From: Allocoprococcus comes
GTDB lineage: Bacteria > Bacillota > Clostridia > Lachnospirales > Lachnospiraceae
Assembly (NCBI RefSeq): GCF_013300725.1
Contig: NZ_JAAIMM010000014.1
Location: 31,691-95,690 of the forward strand
Length of the DNA: 64,000 bases
Direction of reading: 5' to 3'
Shown here: piece after piece, positions 1 to 10,500 of the stretch
Position numbering within the stretch: the first letter of the stretch is position 1
Layout of the letters: the number at the start of each line of letters is the position of its first letter
Translations under genes and position numbers: made by a program
The notes under the pieces: generated by a model
What the model saw: the letters and a program-made list of their open reading frames with translations, nothing else
What the model was told of the DNA's origin: nothing
Database searches by the model: none

Positions 1-267
1 AAGATTTTTTTCCGCAAGCTCTCTCGAAATCATCCCTACTGCCTGCAGATTGACCTGGATCTGTGATACTTCTACAATTTCCAGGTTCAGTCTGTTCGCC
101 AGTGCTTCAAGTACCTGATTTTCCGTGACAAATCCCAGTTCCATCAGAATCTGTCCAACTCGCATCTCTCTATGTTCTTTCTGATAGGCAAGTGCCTGTG
201 ACATCTGCTCTCCGGTCACATAACCCTTTTCTTCCAGGATCTCTCCGATTCTCAGATTCTTTTTCAC
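1..267 (-). CDS. pilB: Type IV pilus assembly ATPase PilB/GspE, N-terminal part (cut by window edge)
   Basis: Only the first 89 residues are inside the window; the gene continues past the left edge. The visible part holds two tandem copies of the pattern I-G-E/Q-I-L-x-E-x-G-x-V-T followed by an AL...Q helix, which is typical of the MshEN (T2SSE_N) domain at the start of PilB/GspE assembly ATPases and binds c-di-GMP in some relatives. The chosen start is GTG at 267, which has AAAGGAG about 11 bases upstream. It begins just after the stop of the PilO-like gene, so it is the last visible gene of the pilus operon. The Walker motifs lie outside the window, so the ATPase call rests on the N-terminal domain and the neighbours. 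Confidence 0.8.
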   Translation of the reverse strand, partial: MKKNLRIGEILEEKGYVTGEQMSQALAYQKEHREMRVGQILMELGFVTENQVLEALANRLNLEIVEVSQIQVNLQAVGMISRELAEKNL

Positions 268-273
268 GTTCGC

Positions 274-951
274 TTACTCTCCTTTAGTATTACTAAGTTC
301 TCCACAGGTGTATACAGCCAGTACACAATTACAGTTCATCTGCTCTGTCTTCTGCAGGCTGCTGTCCACATAAATGCCGGACTGCATATCAAAAGAACGC
401 ACCTGAATTCCCGGATAGTTCTTCGCAATATCATCCAGAAGTTCCCGGATCTGCGCTTCCTGTCCCTGCAGAGTGATCGTAACCGTTGTCGTATTCACAT
501 ACTGAACATACGGAAGTGTACTCTGCGACTCTTCTGTCGAAGAATCTTCTGAAGAATCATCTGAAGCCTCAGAAAGCTGATATGCCGCCGGAACACCTGC
601 CACCGGATCTTCAATATTCAAATACACCGGAAACAGATCGTGTTTCAGTGCAAGCCCCGTAATCAGGGAATCGACCTCCCGGTTTTCCATCAGGTCATAA
701 AAACCTTCCTGTGCTTTTTCCAGATTTTCTTTCTGCGTCGCGATTTCCTTCTCCGTCGATGCCTTACTGCTGATCGTATACTGCATTTCCTGCTTCTCGA
801 TCGTCAGGTCGTCTTTTTTTGCCACCAGCTCCTGATGTTTTTCCATTCCCGGAAAGATCAGAAAACGCGCCATGAAAAAGAGGATCAATACACAGGCAAG
901 CACCTTTAAAAGGACCACGTCACCTGGTTTTAATTCCATATCGATTTTCAC
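274..951 (-). CDS. pilO: PilO-like pilus alignment protein
   Basis: 225 residues. A short cytoplasmic start is followed by one membrane segment at about residues 13-32, a charged coiled-coil stretch at about 38-90, and a small extracytoplasmic domain with a serine- and acid-rich insert near residue 130. This is the layout of PilO, which pairs with PilN to link the inner-membrane platform to the pilus machinery. Its start overlaps the stop of the PilM/PilN-like gene by 4 bp (ATGA), implying translational coupling. Sequence identity to PilO is not obvious by eye; topology and gene order carry the call. Confidence 0.7.
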   Translation of the reverse strand: MKIDMELKPGDVVLLKVLACVLILFFMARFLIFPGMEKHQELVAKKDDLTIEKQEMQYTISSKASTEKEIATQKENLEKAQEGFYDLMENREVDSLITGLALKHDLFPVYLNIEDPVAGVPAAYQLSEASDDSSEDSSTEESQSTLPYVQYVNTTTVTITLQGQEAQIRELLDDIAKNYPGIQVRSFDMQSGIYVDSSLQKTEQMNCNCVLAVYTCGELSNTKGE

Positions 952-2375
952 TGATCCTCACCTCCTGTCTCTGCTCCCTTTAACACACAGGAAAGCATCA
1001 GCGAATATTCTCCGTCATCGTACGAATATCCACTGTAATTTACCGTTGAAAACAGCCCTGTCTCGGAAAGTTTTCTTACATATGCCGGAATATCAATAAC
1101 CGCCGAGCTGACCGCATTAAATGTAAGCTCTCCCGTCTCGGAATCCATCGTCTTAATCTGGACTGTCATGGCGCTTCCGCCCACATCCACGATCTTCACG
1201 ATCATCTCCGCATCCAGATCCGGATAGGTTGCCAGATTGGATTTCGTCTGTTCGACCTGATTCTGTATGGAATCCAGCCGGTCGCTCTCTTCCCGGACCG
1301 CATTTGCTTCCTGATATTCGCTCTGGATCTGTGGATCGTTGATCCAGTCTTCCATTTTCTCAATCTTGTGAGATTCTGCATAATTCCAGACCATCACTGC
1401 GATCAAGGCCACAAGGCATATACCAAACGTAATCGCCGGAAACATCAGATGCTTTGCAAGACTTTCTTTTTTCGTTACACCAGCCGTGCCCTCTCCTTTC
1501 CAGACCTTGTTTAAATTGATCTCTTTTTGCCTGGTACTGATCATGGCACCAATGCAGATCAGCCAGTCATCCACATTTTCTGGAGGGGCAAAATCAAATT
1601 CTGCATCCAACGGTTCTACTTCCAGATTCATCGCATGGATTCCGTCCTCACTGACTTCAAAATCATCCGTACTGCATCCGGCGTAAAATACTTTTGTGAT
1701 CGGCACATCAGATTTTGTGGTGGAGTAGAACTGCAAAATACCGGAAATATTCCGCACGATCTCCGTACCAAAATCCAGAGTTCCTCTCTCACTGAAGATA
1801 CGGCTTCTTGTAGAATACAGATACTGGCCTTCCCGGAACAGAATACTCGTCACACTTCCTTCTTCAAACAGGAGAACGATCTCAGTATCATTCTGGTAGG
1901 ATTTCAACTGTCCCAGTGTATTCAGATAACACTCCATCGGGACAGAAATCCACTGAACCGAAATCCCGACCTCTTTTGTCAGCTCCCGGATCTTTTTCAG
2001 GACATCCTCTTCCGCGCCTCCGCAGCACAGACAGATTCCTTTCTTTCTGTCTGCTTTGATCACCGCATAATCCTGTACCCAGTCACTGCCATTTTCCGCC
2101 ATGACATTCTCCGCAAGCCTGGTAAGCTGTCTTCCCCTGGCATAAGGAATCTGCGTTACTCTGGCAGATGAGTAGGATGTCGGAAGCACCAGTCTCACCT
2201 GGGATGGGTTGTGTTTCTTTTTATATTTATCCAATGCCTCTTTCCACTGTTCAAAAGGATCTCCAAATACATCGATCGGTATCCGTTCTACCTTCTGGAT
2301 CTTTGGTGATTTGCCTGCCTTTCCTTCAGCAGCAAGAATACATTCATCCTGCAAAATGATGACGGTATCGCTCAT
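948..2375 (-). CDS. PilM/PilN-like fused pilus assembly protein
   Basis: 475 residues. Residues 1 to about 280 resemble the actin-like PilM/GspL cytoplasmic fold, with alternating hydrophobic strands and a glycine-rich stretch near 'LLFEEGSVTSILF'. One membrane helix follows at about 310-330 and then a coiled coil and a small domain of PilN type at about 335-475. In most Gram-negative systems PilM and PilN are separate proteins; here one chain seems to do both jobs, which is also the GspL layout. AAAGGAGG sits 6 bases before the ATG. It lies between pilC and pilO in the usual inner-membrane subcomplex order. The assignment comes from architecture and context, not from a clear signature motif. 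Confidence 0.65.
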   Translation of the reverse strand: MSDTVIILQDECILAAEGKAGKSPKIQKVERIPIDVFGDPFEQWKEALDKYKKKHNPSQVRLVLPTSYSSARVTQIPYARGRQLTRLAENVMAENGSDWVQDYAVIKADRKKGICLCCGGAEEDVLKKIRELTKEVGISVQWISVPMECYLNTLGQLKSYQNDTEIVLLFEEGSVTSILFREGQYLYSTRSRIFSERGTLDFGTEIVRNISGILQFYSTTKSDVPITKVFYAGCSTDDFEVSEDGIHAMNLEVEPLDAEFDFAPPENVDDWLICIGAMISTRQKEINLNKVWKGEGTAGVTKKESLAKHLMFPAITFGICLVALIAVMVWNYAESHKIEKMEDWINDPQIQSEYQEANAVREESDRLDSIQNQVEQTKSNLATYPDLDAEMIVKIVDVGGSAMTVQIKTMDSETGELTFNAVSSAVIDIPAYVRKLSETGLFSTVNYSGYSYDDGEYSLMLSCVLKGAETGGEDQ

Positions 2376-2420
2376 CTTGTTCCTCCTTTGTATCTAAACT
2401 CAGCTTCCTGTAATCACCTG

Positions 2421-3614
2421 CTATGCATTTTCAATTGCTGCATAAGACTGATAGATTGGAAGCATGACTGCAATCATAATAAATCCGACGATCAGCGCCA
2501 TGAAAATGATCAGGATCGGTTCCAGTAATGTAACCATCTGCTTTGTCGCCTGCTCTGCCTCTTCTTCCATGGACACGGCAATCGAATCCAGCATCACATC
2601 CAGCCGTCCACTTTCCTCACCGACCAGGATCGTACTGGCAAGTTTTTTCATCAGTCCATCCACCTGCCTGAGTGCCCGTGAAAGCGGCACACCACTCCGG
2701 ACCTCGGTCACAACTTCTTCAAACTGTTTCTCGATATAGACATTGCCGATCGTTTTCCCGGCAACACTGATTGCAAGTGCAATCGGCATACCACTGGAAT
2801 ACAGACTGCTTAAAGTACGGGCAAAACGTGCCGTATAGATAACTTTGAAAAGTTTTCCAAATATCGGAAGATGAACCTTCCGGTAATCGATTTGATGTCG
2901 GACTGCCGGGATTCCCATAATAATCCGGACCAGTGCAAAAGCAATCACTACGATCAGGATCGCAAGATACCATTTCTTTGTCAGGAAATCAGAAGCTGCG
3001 ATCAGAACGGTCGTCACCCACGGAAGGCTGTCCATCTGATCAAACAAAGACTGGAACTGTGGCAGAATAAAGGTAACGATCAAAATTGCGATCGCCACAC
3101 ACAGCACCAGAAGAATGCAAGGATAAGTCATTGTAGAGCGAACCTGCTGTGTCAGCTTATATTCTTTTTCATACTGCACGGCAAGACGGTCTGTCACCTG
3201 ATCAAGATTTCCGCTTCCCTCCCCTGACCGGAGCATTCCGATCATCAGATCCGGGAAGCATTGTTTGGACTCCATCGCCTCAGAAAGAGGAACCCCTTTT
3301 CTCAGATCCTGAAGTACATCTTTATAGATCTCCTTTTCTTTTGGATCCAGTCCTTCCTGGTCCACCAGAATATCCATAGCACGCACAAGGCTGACACCAG
3401 ATGCCAGAAGCGTAGAAAGCTCCCGGCAAAATGCTGCCAGCTGTTTTGCCTTTAATTTCTTATATCCTTTTACTTTTGTCAGGTTCTTCGATTCTACCAG
3501 AAACAGCTCCTGTTCCCGAAGCTGCTGGATCAGTGCCGCCTCTGAAGTCGCCTCTGTCGTTCCTCTGTAGGTTTTTCCGCCCATGTCTTTTGCGACATAT
3601 CGAAATTTCGCCAT
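2421..3614 (-). CDS. pilC: Type IV pilus inner-membrane platform protein PilC/GspF
   Basis: 397 residues from the MAKFRYVAKD start, which is the standard opening of the family; an upstream in-frame ATG at 3647 gives 11 extra residues and is less likely. It contains two T2SSF domains: the first holds 'AFCRELSTLLASGVSLVRAMDIL' near residues 65-85 and the second 'FARTLSSLYSSGMPIALAI' near 270-290. Each is followed by membrane helices, with the strongest at about 165-190, 215-235 and 365-390. PilC is the polytopic base on which the PilB motor extrudes pilin. It sits between the peptidase gene and the PilM/N-like gene. Confidence 0.92.
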   Translation of the reverse strand: MAKFRYVAKDMGGKTYRGTTEATSEAALIQQLREQELFLVESKNLTKVKGYKKLKAKQLAAFCRELSTLLASGVSLVRAMDILVDQEGLDPKEKEIYKDVLQDLRKGVPLSEAMESKQCFPDLMIGMLRSGEGSGNLDQVTDRLAVQYEKEYKLTQQVRSTMTYPCILLVLCVAIAILIVTFILPQFQSLFDQMDSLPWVTTVLIAASDFLTKKWYLAILIVVIAFALVRIIMGIPAVRHQIDYRKVHLPIFGKLFKVIYTARFARTLSSLYSSGMPIALAISVAGKTIGNVYIEKQFEEVVTEVRSGVPLSRALRQVDGLMKKLASTILVGEESGRLDVMLDSIAVSMEEEAEQATKQMVTLLEPILIIFMALIVGFIMIAVMLPIYQSYAAIENA

Positions 3615-3699
3615 CCTCCACAAATCCTCTCTTCTGTCTAACATCAAACCATGTCATTTTCACATGATGGATCTTCTATTTCACTTCTTTGCAGTTCCT

Positions 3700-4482
3700 C
3701 TACAGAAAATGCAGATACCACGCTGCAATCTGATCTCCCCAGAAAACGGCTGCTGCAAGTCCCAGTGCAAGAAATGGTCCAAATGCAAACTGGTCTTTCT
3801 TCTCAAGCTTCTTTCCGGCAAGCATCACCGCCGCATAACCGCCTCCGGTTACAATTCCGATAAACATCGCGCACACGGTAGATGCCGTGCCAAGAAGCAG
3901 TCCGCTTGCTGCCATCAGCTTGATATCTCCGCCCCCGAATGCTCCCGGGATCACCAGTGCCAGGATCAGCATCGGTACGGAAATGATCAGAGCACCGATC
4001 AATCTTGTCACAATTCCCCGCTCCGGATAAAGCAGGAAATCAAAAACTGCAAGTATCAAAATCATAATATGAAATCTATCATAAATCATCTGTGTATCCC
4101 AGTCAATCAGGGCTACCACAAGTAATATTCCTAAATATGCAAAAATCACTGCGCCTCTTGGCGATATTACGCCTGATCTGCCGCAGCCATATCTGGTCAC
4201 GCAGCCGATAAAAGCTGCTCCACCTGTAAGTTCTGTCCAAAAACATCTTAAAGGGATCCGCTCCCCACATCCTCTGCACTTTCCGCCCAGACACAGAAAA
4301 CTCACACACGGGATCAGTTCCCATGCAGTCAGTTCTCTGCCACAGCCTGTACAGTGGCTTCTCCCGCGTACTACATTTTCCCCACGGGGTAACCGATCGA
4401 TCACGACCGTTAAAAAACTAAAGATACAGGCTCCGAAAAAGAACCGTATCATCCATAAAATTCCTTCTAAAACTACTAACAT
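3700..4482 (-). CDS. pilD: Prepilin leader peptidase / N-methyltransferase PilD
   Basis: 260 residues. It cleaves the short leader of prepilins at the G/F junction and methylates the new N terminus. The cytoplasmic zinc-binding loop with two CxxC pairs (CTGC and CRGC, residues about 43-72) is present. Both catalytic aspartates are visible: one in 'DWDTQMIYDR' and one in the GGGDIKLM motif (the GxGD signature). About seven or eight hydrophobic segments are predicted. The stop of the preceding 149-residue gene lies 1 bp before the ATG, so the two are probably co-translated. All prepilins in this operon are plausible substrates, including the giant one. Confidence 0.93.
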   Translation of the reverse strand: MLVVLEGILWMIRFFFGACIFSFLTVVIDRLPRGENVVRGRSHCTGCGRELTAWELIPCVSFLCLGGKCRGCGERIPLRCFWTELTGGAAFIGCVTRYGCGRSGVISPRGAVIFAYLGILLVVALIDWDTQMIYDRFHIMILILAVFDFLLYPERGIVTRLIGALIISVPMLILALVIPGAFGGGDIKLMAASGLLLGTASTVCAMFIGIVTGGGYAAVMLAGKKLEKKDQFAFGPFLALGLAAAVFWGDQIAAWYLHFL

Positions 4483-4483
4483 C

Positions 4484-4933
4484 TCAATCTCCGGTATCGA
4501 TCATGGTCTCTTCATGATACACCTTATATGGTGAAGGATCGTCTGCCTGATAACAGACAGTATATTCCCCTTCTTGATAAAGAAACCGAAGGACCTGATA
4601 ACCGGTCTCATCGGTCTGTAATACCCAGAAATCTCCGGGTGCTTTACTGAGTTTAATGATTTCATCATATAAACCGTCGGCGACACCTCCCTTATGGGAA
4701 GTGTCACCGAATGGTCCATTACTGCCATACGCCTCAGTCCCGATTACCTGGAATGCTACCCGCACCGATTTTGCATTTCCCAAAGCCACCTGGGAGTCTG
4801 CCCGATAAATCAACCGGAGCACCCCAGGTATAATGAGGACGATCGTAAGCAGAAGAATAAGTAAAACGTTAAGTGCCGACCTTATCCAACGGTATTTAGT
4901 TTTGGGTGGTTGGGTTGAGTTGGGGGTTGGCAT
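4484..4933 (-). CDS. Unknown membrane-anchored protein of the pilus operon
   Basis: 149 residues; not recognised. A proline- and lysine-rich N terminus precedes a single membrane helix at about residues 21-42. The rest is an extracytoplasmic domain with no catalytic pattern that I can see. It has no GFTLVEL-type prepilin signature, although a helix followed by a small globular domain has the general shape of a pilin. It lies between the major pilin gene and pilD, and its stop is 1 bp from the pilD start. A pilus accessory or assembly role is inferred from position only. Confidence 0.6.
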   Translation of the reverse strand: MPTPNSTQPPKTKYRWIRSALNVLLILLLTIVLIIPGVLRLIYRADSQVALGNAKSVRVAFQVIGTEAYGSNGPFGDTSHKGGVADGLYDEIIKLSKAPGDFWVLQTDETGYQVLRFLYQEGEYTVCYQADDPSPYKVYHEETMIDTGD

Positions 4934-4971
4934 GAAAATATACCTCTTTAAATTTTAATAAAATTTGTCAA

Positions 4972-5418
4972 TTAATTTGTTTTTCCTGAAATTACACCAG
5001 ATTTATCTACATAGTAATTTCCTTCCTGAACCGTATCATCACCTTTACCTGTCACATCACCTTTTGTAGAATATACACATGTTTTTCCGCCATTTGTATA
5101 AACTAATTCAACAACTTTTCCTTCATCAAGCTTAACACTCGTTGGTTCCTGTTTTGTTTCCGCTAAGTCCTGAATATCTTTCATATTAAGGGTAATAGTT
5201 GTAGCACGATCATTTGCATATTTTTCATCTGCCAAAGTCTGTGCAGCCATTACCGCCTGACGTGTTTCAGCAATAATAGATTTATTCTTCGCCTTATCAA
5301 TATATCCAGTCAGTGCCGGGATCAGCAGAGCTGCCAGGATTGCAAGAATTACCAGTACAACAATAAGTTCTACCAGTGTGAAACCTTTTTTCTTGTTCTC
5401 TTTCATTTTCTTAAACAT
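4972..5418 (-). CDS. Major type IV pilin (prepilin)
   Basis: 148 residues. The leader MFKKMKENKKKG is followed by FTLVELIVVLVILAIL, the classic class III signal with cleavage after glycine and glutamate at mature position +5. The hydrophobic helix is followed by a short globular domain that contains only one cysteine. Its small size, canonical leader and strong ribosome binding site (AGAGGAG about 7 bases before ATG) suggest it is the main structural subunit. The 84-bp gap upstream is the widest one between the pilus genes, so a separate promoter or processing site is possible. Confidence 0.9.
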   Translation of the reverse strand: MFKKMKENKKKGFTLVELIVVLVILAILAALLIPALTGYIDKAKNKSIIAETRQAVMAAQTLADEKYANDRATTITLNMKDIQDLAETKQEPTSVKLDEGKVVELVYTNGGKTCVYSTKGDVTGKGDDTVQEGNYYVDKSGVISGKTN

Positions 5419-5502
5419 GTTTCTTCACTCCTCTTAAAGTATCTTTTGTTTCTATATAAACGCTTCGGTGCATGCGCTCATATCATATAAATATAAATTT
5501 TC

Positions 5503-6258
5503 TCAATCTGAACCTGTCTCCGCCTTTGCCGTAATCTTCTCGCAGCAAAGCACACTGTGCTTAAACTCCAGGATCTCCGAATCCGTAGCAACCAGATTCG
5601 TCAGTTCTTTGTCACTGTACAGATTCACGGTCGCGCTGATCCAGTCTACCTGATCGCCTTTCCCGGTTCCATCCGGAAAAGAATAAATCACTTCCAGATA
5701 ATTATTCATATAAAATCCTTTTCCAAACACCGTGGCAACTGCGCGCGCCACCGGAACTCCATCCTTCAAATAGATATAACTGTTCTCTGAGCTATTGCGG
5801 AAATAATATCTGGTCAGTAACTGCCCACTGTCCACAGCCGACGCCTGACCGGTTCGATTGTTTTGAATATACAGGTCTGTATCCTCGCATCCGTTCGTAG
5901 AAACAAGGACGACATAACCCTCTTCATTTATAAATTCTACCGTATTTCCGCGCAATTTTCCAGTACTTTTTGTAATGTTTCCTGTAATGTTTTCACTTTT
6001 TTCTACTGAATCTGCCGGAATATCATAGATTTTCACATACCCACTCGCATTTTGGGTAATTGTTCTCAATTCCGTCATTGCGGTATCCAGTATAGACTGT
6101 GCATATTGCGTCCTCTGCACCCGGACAAAAATGCGGGATGCCGCACTTAAAGCGGATGCTGCCATCGCCAGCATAATACTGATCAGAAGCAGACATACCA
6201 TAGTCTCGACCAGCGTCGTTCCTTCTTTTTTTTGAAGCAGGCTCCTCAGTCGTTTCAT
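5503..6258 (-). CDS. Minor prepilin, PilW/GspJ-like
   Basis: 251 residues. The leader reaches 'KKEGTTLVETMVCLLLISIM', a class III prepilin signal with glycine at the cleavage site and glutamate at +5, followed by a long helix. The rest is rich in beta-strand-type sequence, as in the larger minor pilins (PilW/GspJ) that form the tip-initiating complex. It starts 2 bp after the stop of the preceding minor prepilin gene. Assignment to PilW rather than another minor pilin rests on size and position. Confidence 0.8.
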   Translation of the reverse strand: MKRLRSLLQKKEGTTLVETMVCLLLISIMLAMAASALSAASRIFVRVQRTQYAQSILDTAMTELRTITQNASGYVKIYDIPADSVEKSENITGNITKSTGKLRGNTVEFINEEGYVVLVSTNGCEDTDLYIQNNRTGQASAVDSGQLLTRYYFRNSSENSYIYLKDGVPVARAVATVFGKGFYMNNYLEVIYSFPDGTGKGDQVDWISATVNLYSDKELTNLVATDSEILEFKHSVLCCEKITAKAETGSD

Positions 6259-6260
6259 GA

Positions 6261-6674
6261 TCAGTCTCCTCCTTCAGCATCTGTCTGTCCGGACTCTGAT
6301 GAAGCTGCCACCGGTCCATAAAGATAAAAGGTTGTATTCTGCTGCCGCTTCTCGGCATCTGTATAAGTGACCTGTTTGCTATCCAGAGTTGCATCTACGG
6401 AAAATACTACATTTCCAATCTGTGTCAGACTGGAATCCGCCGCACGGAACCGGATCGTCTTCTGGCTTCCCGTTACCGTTTCTTCCGAAGACTGCAGTCC
6501 CTCAAGGACAGCCGCATTGTCTGCACGGATTTCTTTATTCTTTTTCAATGCCGAATTGCTGTAGGAAATGACTCCCTCCAGCACTCCGAACATGATCAGG
6601 AAAATGAACATACTCGCCATGACTTCTACCAGGGTTTCTCCGGCTTTCGCTTTTATTCTTTTAATTCTGTGCAT
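6261..6674 (-). CDS. Minor prepilin, PilV/GspI-like
   Basis: 137 residues from the ATG at 6674, which lies 8 bases after AGGAGG; an ATG two codons upstream is too close to that site. The N terminus contains 'AGETLVEVMASMFIFLIMFG', a prepilin-like signal with glycine-glutamate at the cleavage region and a hydrophobic helix. The remainder is a small soluble domain ending in an acidic glycine-rich tail. It overlaps the end of the preceding gene by 14 bp. It probably belongs to the minor pilin set that primes the pilus and places the tip protein. Confidence 0.75.
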   Translation of the reverse strand: MHRIKRIKAKAGETLVEVMASMFIFLIMFGVLEGVISYSNSALKKNKEIRADNAAVLEGLQSSEETVTGSQKTIRFRAADSSLTQIGNVVFSVDATLDSKQVTYTDAEKRQQNTTFYLYGPVAASSESGQTDAEGGD

Positions 6675-7500
6675 CGCCATTGCCTCCTGTTATCGTGATT
6701 TTTCCCGTGTCTTCCACAAATTTCCGTGAAAGCGGTTCACTGGTCTGGTATGTATATTCGATTTTGCCACCATCTGCAAAAACGCACTCGTTTCCGGCCG
6801 TACTTCCGACCTTCCAGACGCCCCCTCCGGTATCATTTGCTACCCATATGATATTCTGTCCCTTATAGGTAAACTTCACATCATAAGTTTCTTCTCTTGT
6901 ATATTCTGCGGTATAAGTATACGATGCATCCTCATAGTAAGCGGTCACTCCAACCATCAGCACATACTGCCTGACTACTGTATTCTGCAGTGCCTTGATC
7001 TGTGCCGTGTAATCGGTTGCCGTACTGACATCAAGTTCTCCGTTTTTCAAATCCCCTGCTGAACTTCCAACCTTCTCTTTTGCAAGAGAAATACATAGAT
7101 TCCCATATCCGTCTTCAATCTGCCCTTTCGAAAGATCCTCTATATTCGTCCCATCTGCAACAAATTTGTATTTCGTTGCCTCTGCACTGGACGCTGTTTC
7201 ATCGTTATAAACCGCATACTGGGAATTTTCCAGAAAGCTGTTCGCAAAAATATAGAAATTCGTACCCGAAGAAGTATTTCCGGCTTTCAATTCTCCATCC
7301 AATACCTTTGCATAGCTTTTTGCCAGCTGGTAACAACGCTCCTCCTTCAGGCGCAGATTCGACTGCGCCGTCATGAGTCCCGCCGTGTACAGGATGGCAG
7401 CCGCAAAGGCGATAAAGAACGCAGATACACAAAGCACCACTGCCATGGATACACCTTTTTTTTCATTTGCTTTCAGCTGCTGCCAGCCTGTATGTCTCAT
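6661..7500 (-). CDS. Pilus-associated protein, PilX/GspK-like
   Basis: 279 residues from the ATG at 7500, chosen because GGAGGA lies about 5 bases upstream; alternative in-frame starts are at 7512 and 7527. After 'KANEKKGVSMAVVLCVSAFF' comes one membrane helix. The glycine-valine-serine junction replaces the usual GFTLVE, as often seen in PilX/GspK-type proteins that lack the +5 glutamate. The extracellular part (about 250 residues) has no motif that I recognise. It follows the giant prepilin gene within 15 bp, so the two are likely made together. Confidence 0.7.
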   Translation of the reverse strand: MRHTGWQQLKANEKKGVSMAVVLCVSAFFIAFAAAILYTAGLMTAQSNLRLKEERCYQLAKSYAKVLDGELKAGNTSSGTNFYIFANSFLENSQYAVYNDETASSAEATKYKFVADGTNIEDLSKGQIEDGYGNLCISLAKEKVGSSAGDLKNGELDVSTATDYTAQIKALQNTVVRQYVLMVGVTAYYEDASYTYTAEYTREETYDVKFTYKGQNIIWVANDTGGGVWKVGSTAGNECVFADGGKIEYTYQTSEPLSRKFVEDTGKITITGGNGDAQN

Positions 7501-7514
7501 AGCTTCCTCCATAT

Positions 7515-10500
7515 TTACCGACTCCATTTGATCTCAGTTTCCTTTGATGCCACATATGCATCACTTCCGTTGCCACTTCCCGCATCTTCTGCTTTTACAT
7601 TTGCAAGTACATCTGCTTTAAACACTGCCGTTTCTGTCACGATAAAATTATCATGTTCCACAGAAACTTTATTCGTATCTTTCACAGATTCCAGATCCGG
7701 AAGTTTCAAAGTGTAACGGAATCCGCCTTTTCCGTCTGGCTCGGCGATAATCACCGGTTTCAGCGTAATTGTGTAATAATTATAAGCTCCACTGTCTGAA
7801 ACATAATTTGACTCAATCGTCACATTGTATACTTCCGGTTCAAAAGTATGGATTTTTTCCTCATCCGGTACATCTTCCTGTGAATCATCTTCTTTTTCCT
7901 TCACATTCTCCCAGATCCATTTCCATTCTTCCTCAGAAGTCTCTGTCTTCTCTTTTACCTTGCGGTATACATACTGCTGAAGTTCTACTTTCTTCTGTTC
8001 TTCTCCATCCACCGTTTCTGTCGTTTCGATAACCCGGAGTTTTCCTTCCAGCTTATTATCCTGTCCGGCTTCTGTCTCTGTCAGTTTTCCTTTCAGATTG
8101 ATCGAATAGACTTCTGCACAGTCGATACTGCTCCATTTCAGCACCGTACTCTCTGCATTCCAATCTTCTTCATGGGATGGCACTTCCGGCGTATCGGTTA
8201 CTTTTACCGTCTCTTCTTCTTCCACGGTATCTGCTTCTACTTCCGGTGCTGTTAGCTTTACATACGGAAGCTGTACTGTTCCGACTTTCACCCACTGCGA
8301 GCTGACACTGCTGTTACCGGAAGAAATTCTGGTGTAATACGCGATCCATTTACCGGCATAGCGAATCGAGAAATTATTCATAAAGTGGTAATAATCCTGT
8401 GCGTTTTCCATGTTCATCTGAACCGGAACAAAATTATCCTCATAAGTCTGCGGATAAATCTTCACTACATTCTTACCTGGATTTTCTACCGTAGAAGCTT
8501 CTGCATCTGCCTGTGTATTATATACATACGCTTTCAGAAGGTATGCACTGCCTCCAGGTGGAATGCTTTCTTTTGATGCGGTAATGTCGATTCTCAGACC
8601 ATCTGCTGTTCCATTTTTGAAATCTTCCGCATCTACCGGCTTCTCCTTATCATGTGTCCAGCTGACTTGCCATCTATTCAGTACCGGAGCTGCAAGTCTG
8701 CTCGGAATCTCCAGTTCATAGGTCACACCCGGAGCACTGTCTACATAGACATTCTTATTACTTGTTTTGGCTACCAGATAGACAACGATTCGTTTACCCG
8801 CATAAGCTTCCAGATCGATCGTCTTTGAATAGCTGCCATCTTTTGCTTCATGCTTCGAGACCACATCTCCCATGGCTGTTTCTTTTCCAGGCTCGCCAGA
8901 ATTGCTGTACTCACGAACATAAATCTGATATCCCATACAATACGTCTCATCTGCGATTTTTTCCCAGCTGACACTGTAGTTCAGTTCATTTTCATCCACA
9001 TTCACTACCGATGGCTGTCCCGGTTTTTCCAGACGCTGTGATACGTTGTAGGTCGCTGTGGTAGAAAGTCCGATCTGACCTTTTGATGCATCTCCGATAC
9101 GGGTTACTTTCAGCCGGATCTGAGTGTAATTCCAGTCATCTCCGTCTGCGGTAAAGCTTCGCCCGCTCTCTTTATATGCGGTTGTATCAATCGTAACTTC
9201 CTTGCCGTCTGCATCAATACCGGTCATCTCGATCTTGTACTTCGGATCGGATGTCGCAGCTACATTCTTGTCCCATGAGAAGGTGTACTGCATCCGGTTC
9301 TCATCATCGTAGGTCGGTTCCAGGTTGGATCCGTCTTTCTGATCGAGTACCGGGGCTGCAAGCCAGGTGAACAGTCTGCCCGAAGTATAGTTATAATCAT
9401 TAAAATATCCACTGTTATTCTTCAAAACCGTACTGAAACTATACTTCCATTCACATTTTTCTGTTCCGTCGGTCTGCTCTTCAACACCAGCCAGCTCAGT
9501 TATATTTGCAGCACTTTCTGTATCTACATCATAATAAGTGTAGACCGGTCCAAGACCAGACTGTGAATACCAGAGACGAATCTTCAGGTTCGATGCATCC
9601 CGCAGATAATCTGGAAGATTTGCAAATGTCGCTACTGCATTTCCTTTGGATACTGACATCATATCGGTTTTTGCAAACACAACATTCTGTTTTTCTGAAG
9701 TTCCGCTCTTCCATGTTCCAATCAGTTCTGCACGATAAATGGTAGGGGTTTCTACAATATTTGTATTTGCTCCCTCAAGCGTAACATTGATCTTCAGATC
9801 ATCCAGACTGCTTCCACTGATCGATGTTGTTGCTTTTACTCTGTCATTGCCGTTATAAGTTCCCACCTTAATTTGCGGCTGATAATTCGGGAGATATACG
9901 GGTACAGAAGTAAGTGTTGATGACTGATAGTCTTCTCCTATCGCCTGCGCATTAATCTGATACCACTTTTCAGAATAATCAATGGAAAGCTTTCCTGTCG
10001 GATTTTTAGCATCTAGAATCAATGTTTCATACCGACCAAACAGGCTGATCTTTACCTGCCATCCTGAATACTTCTTGTTATAAACATCCAGATTATTTAA
10101 ACTATAACGATAGGTATATTGTCCCGATCCTGTTCCGGTTTCAATCAGCTCTACTTTTACATCCGGAGTCGGCAGTATTCCTTCTCCCTGTCTCACCTCT
10201 GCTGTTATGGGATCTGACTCTTTTATATTATCGTACATGCTCTTTGATCTGACTGCAATCTTTAGCGTTCCTGACATTCCTGCCGGTATATCAAAGCTCG
10301 CTTCTTCTGTATACATCACATGTTCTTTTGTCATACCTTGTTCATCCGTGATTGATACAACATAAGCAAATGGATCGCATTTTTCCGGTGTTGCAGCCCC
10401 CACAAGATCATTTGGCGTAACCAGCATCAAAATCTTTCCATCAGCAACTGTGGCTTCTGCCGAAGCCGGAGCAAGGATCTTCTCAGTTCCGGAATCCGAA

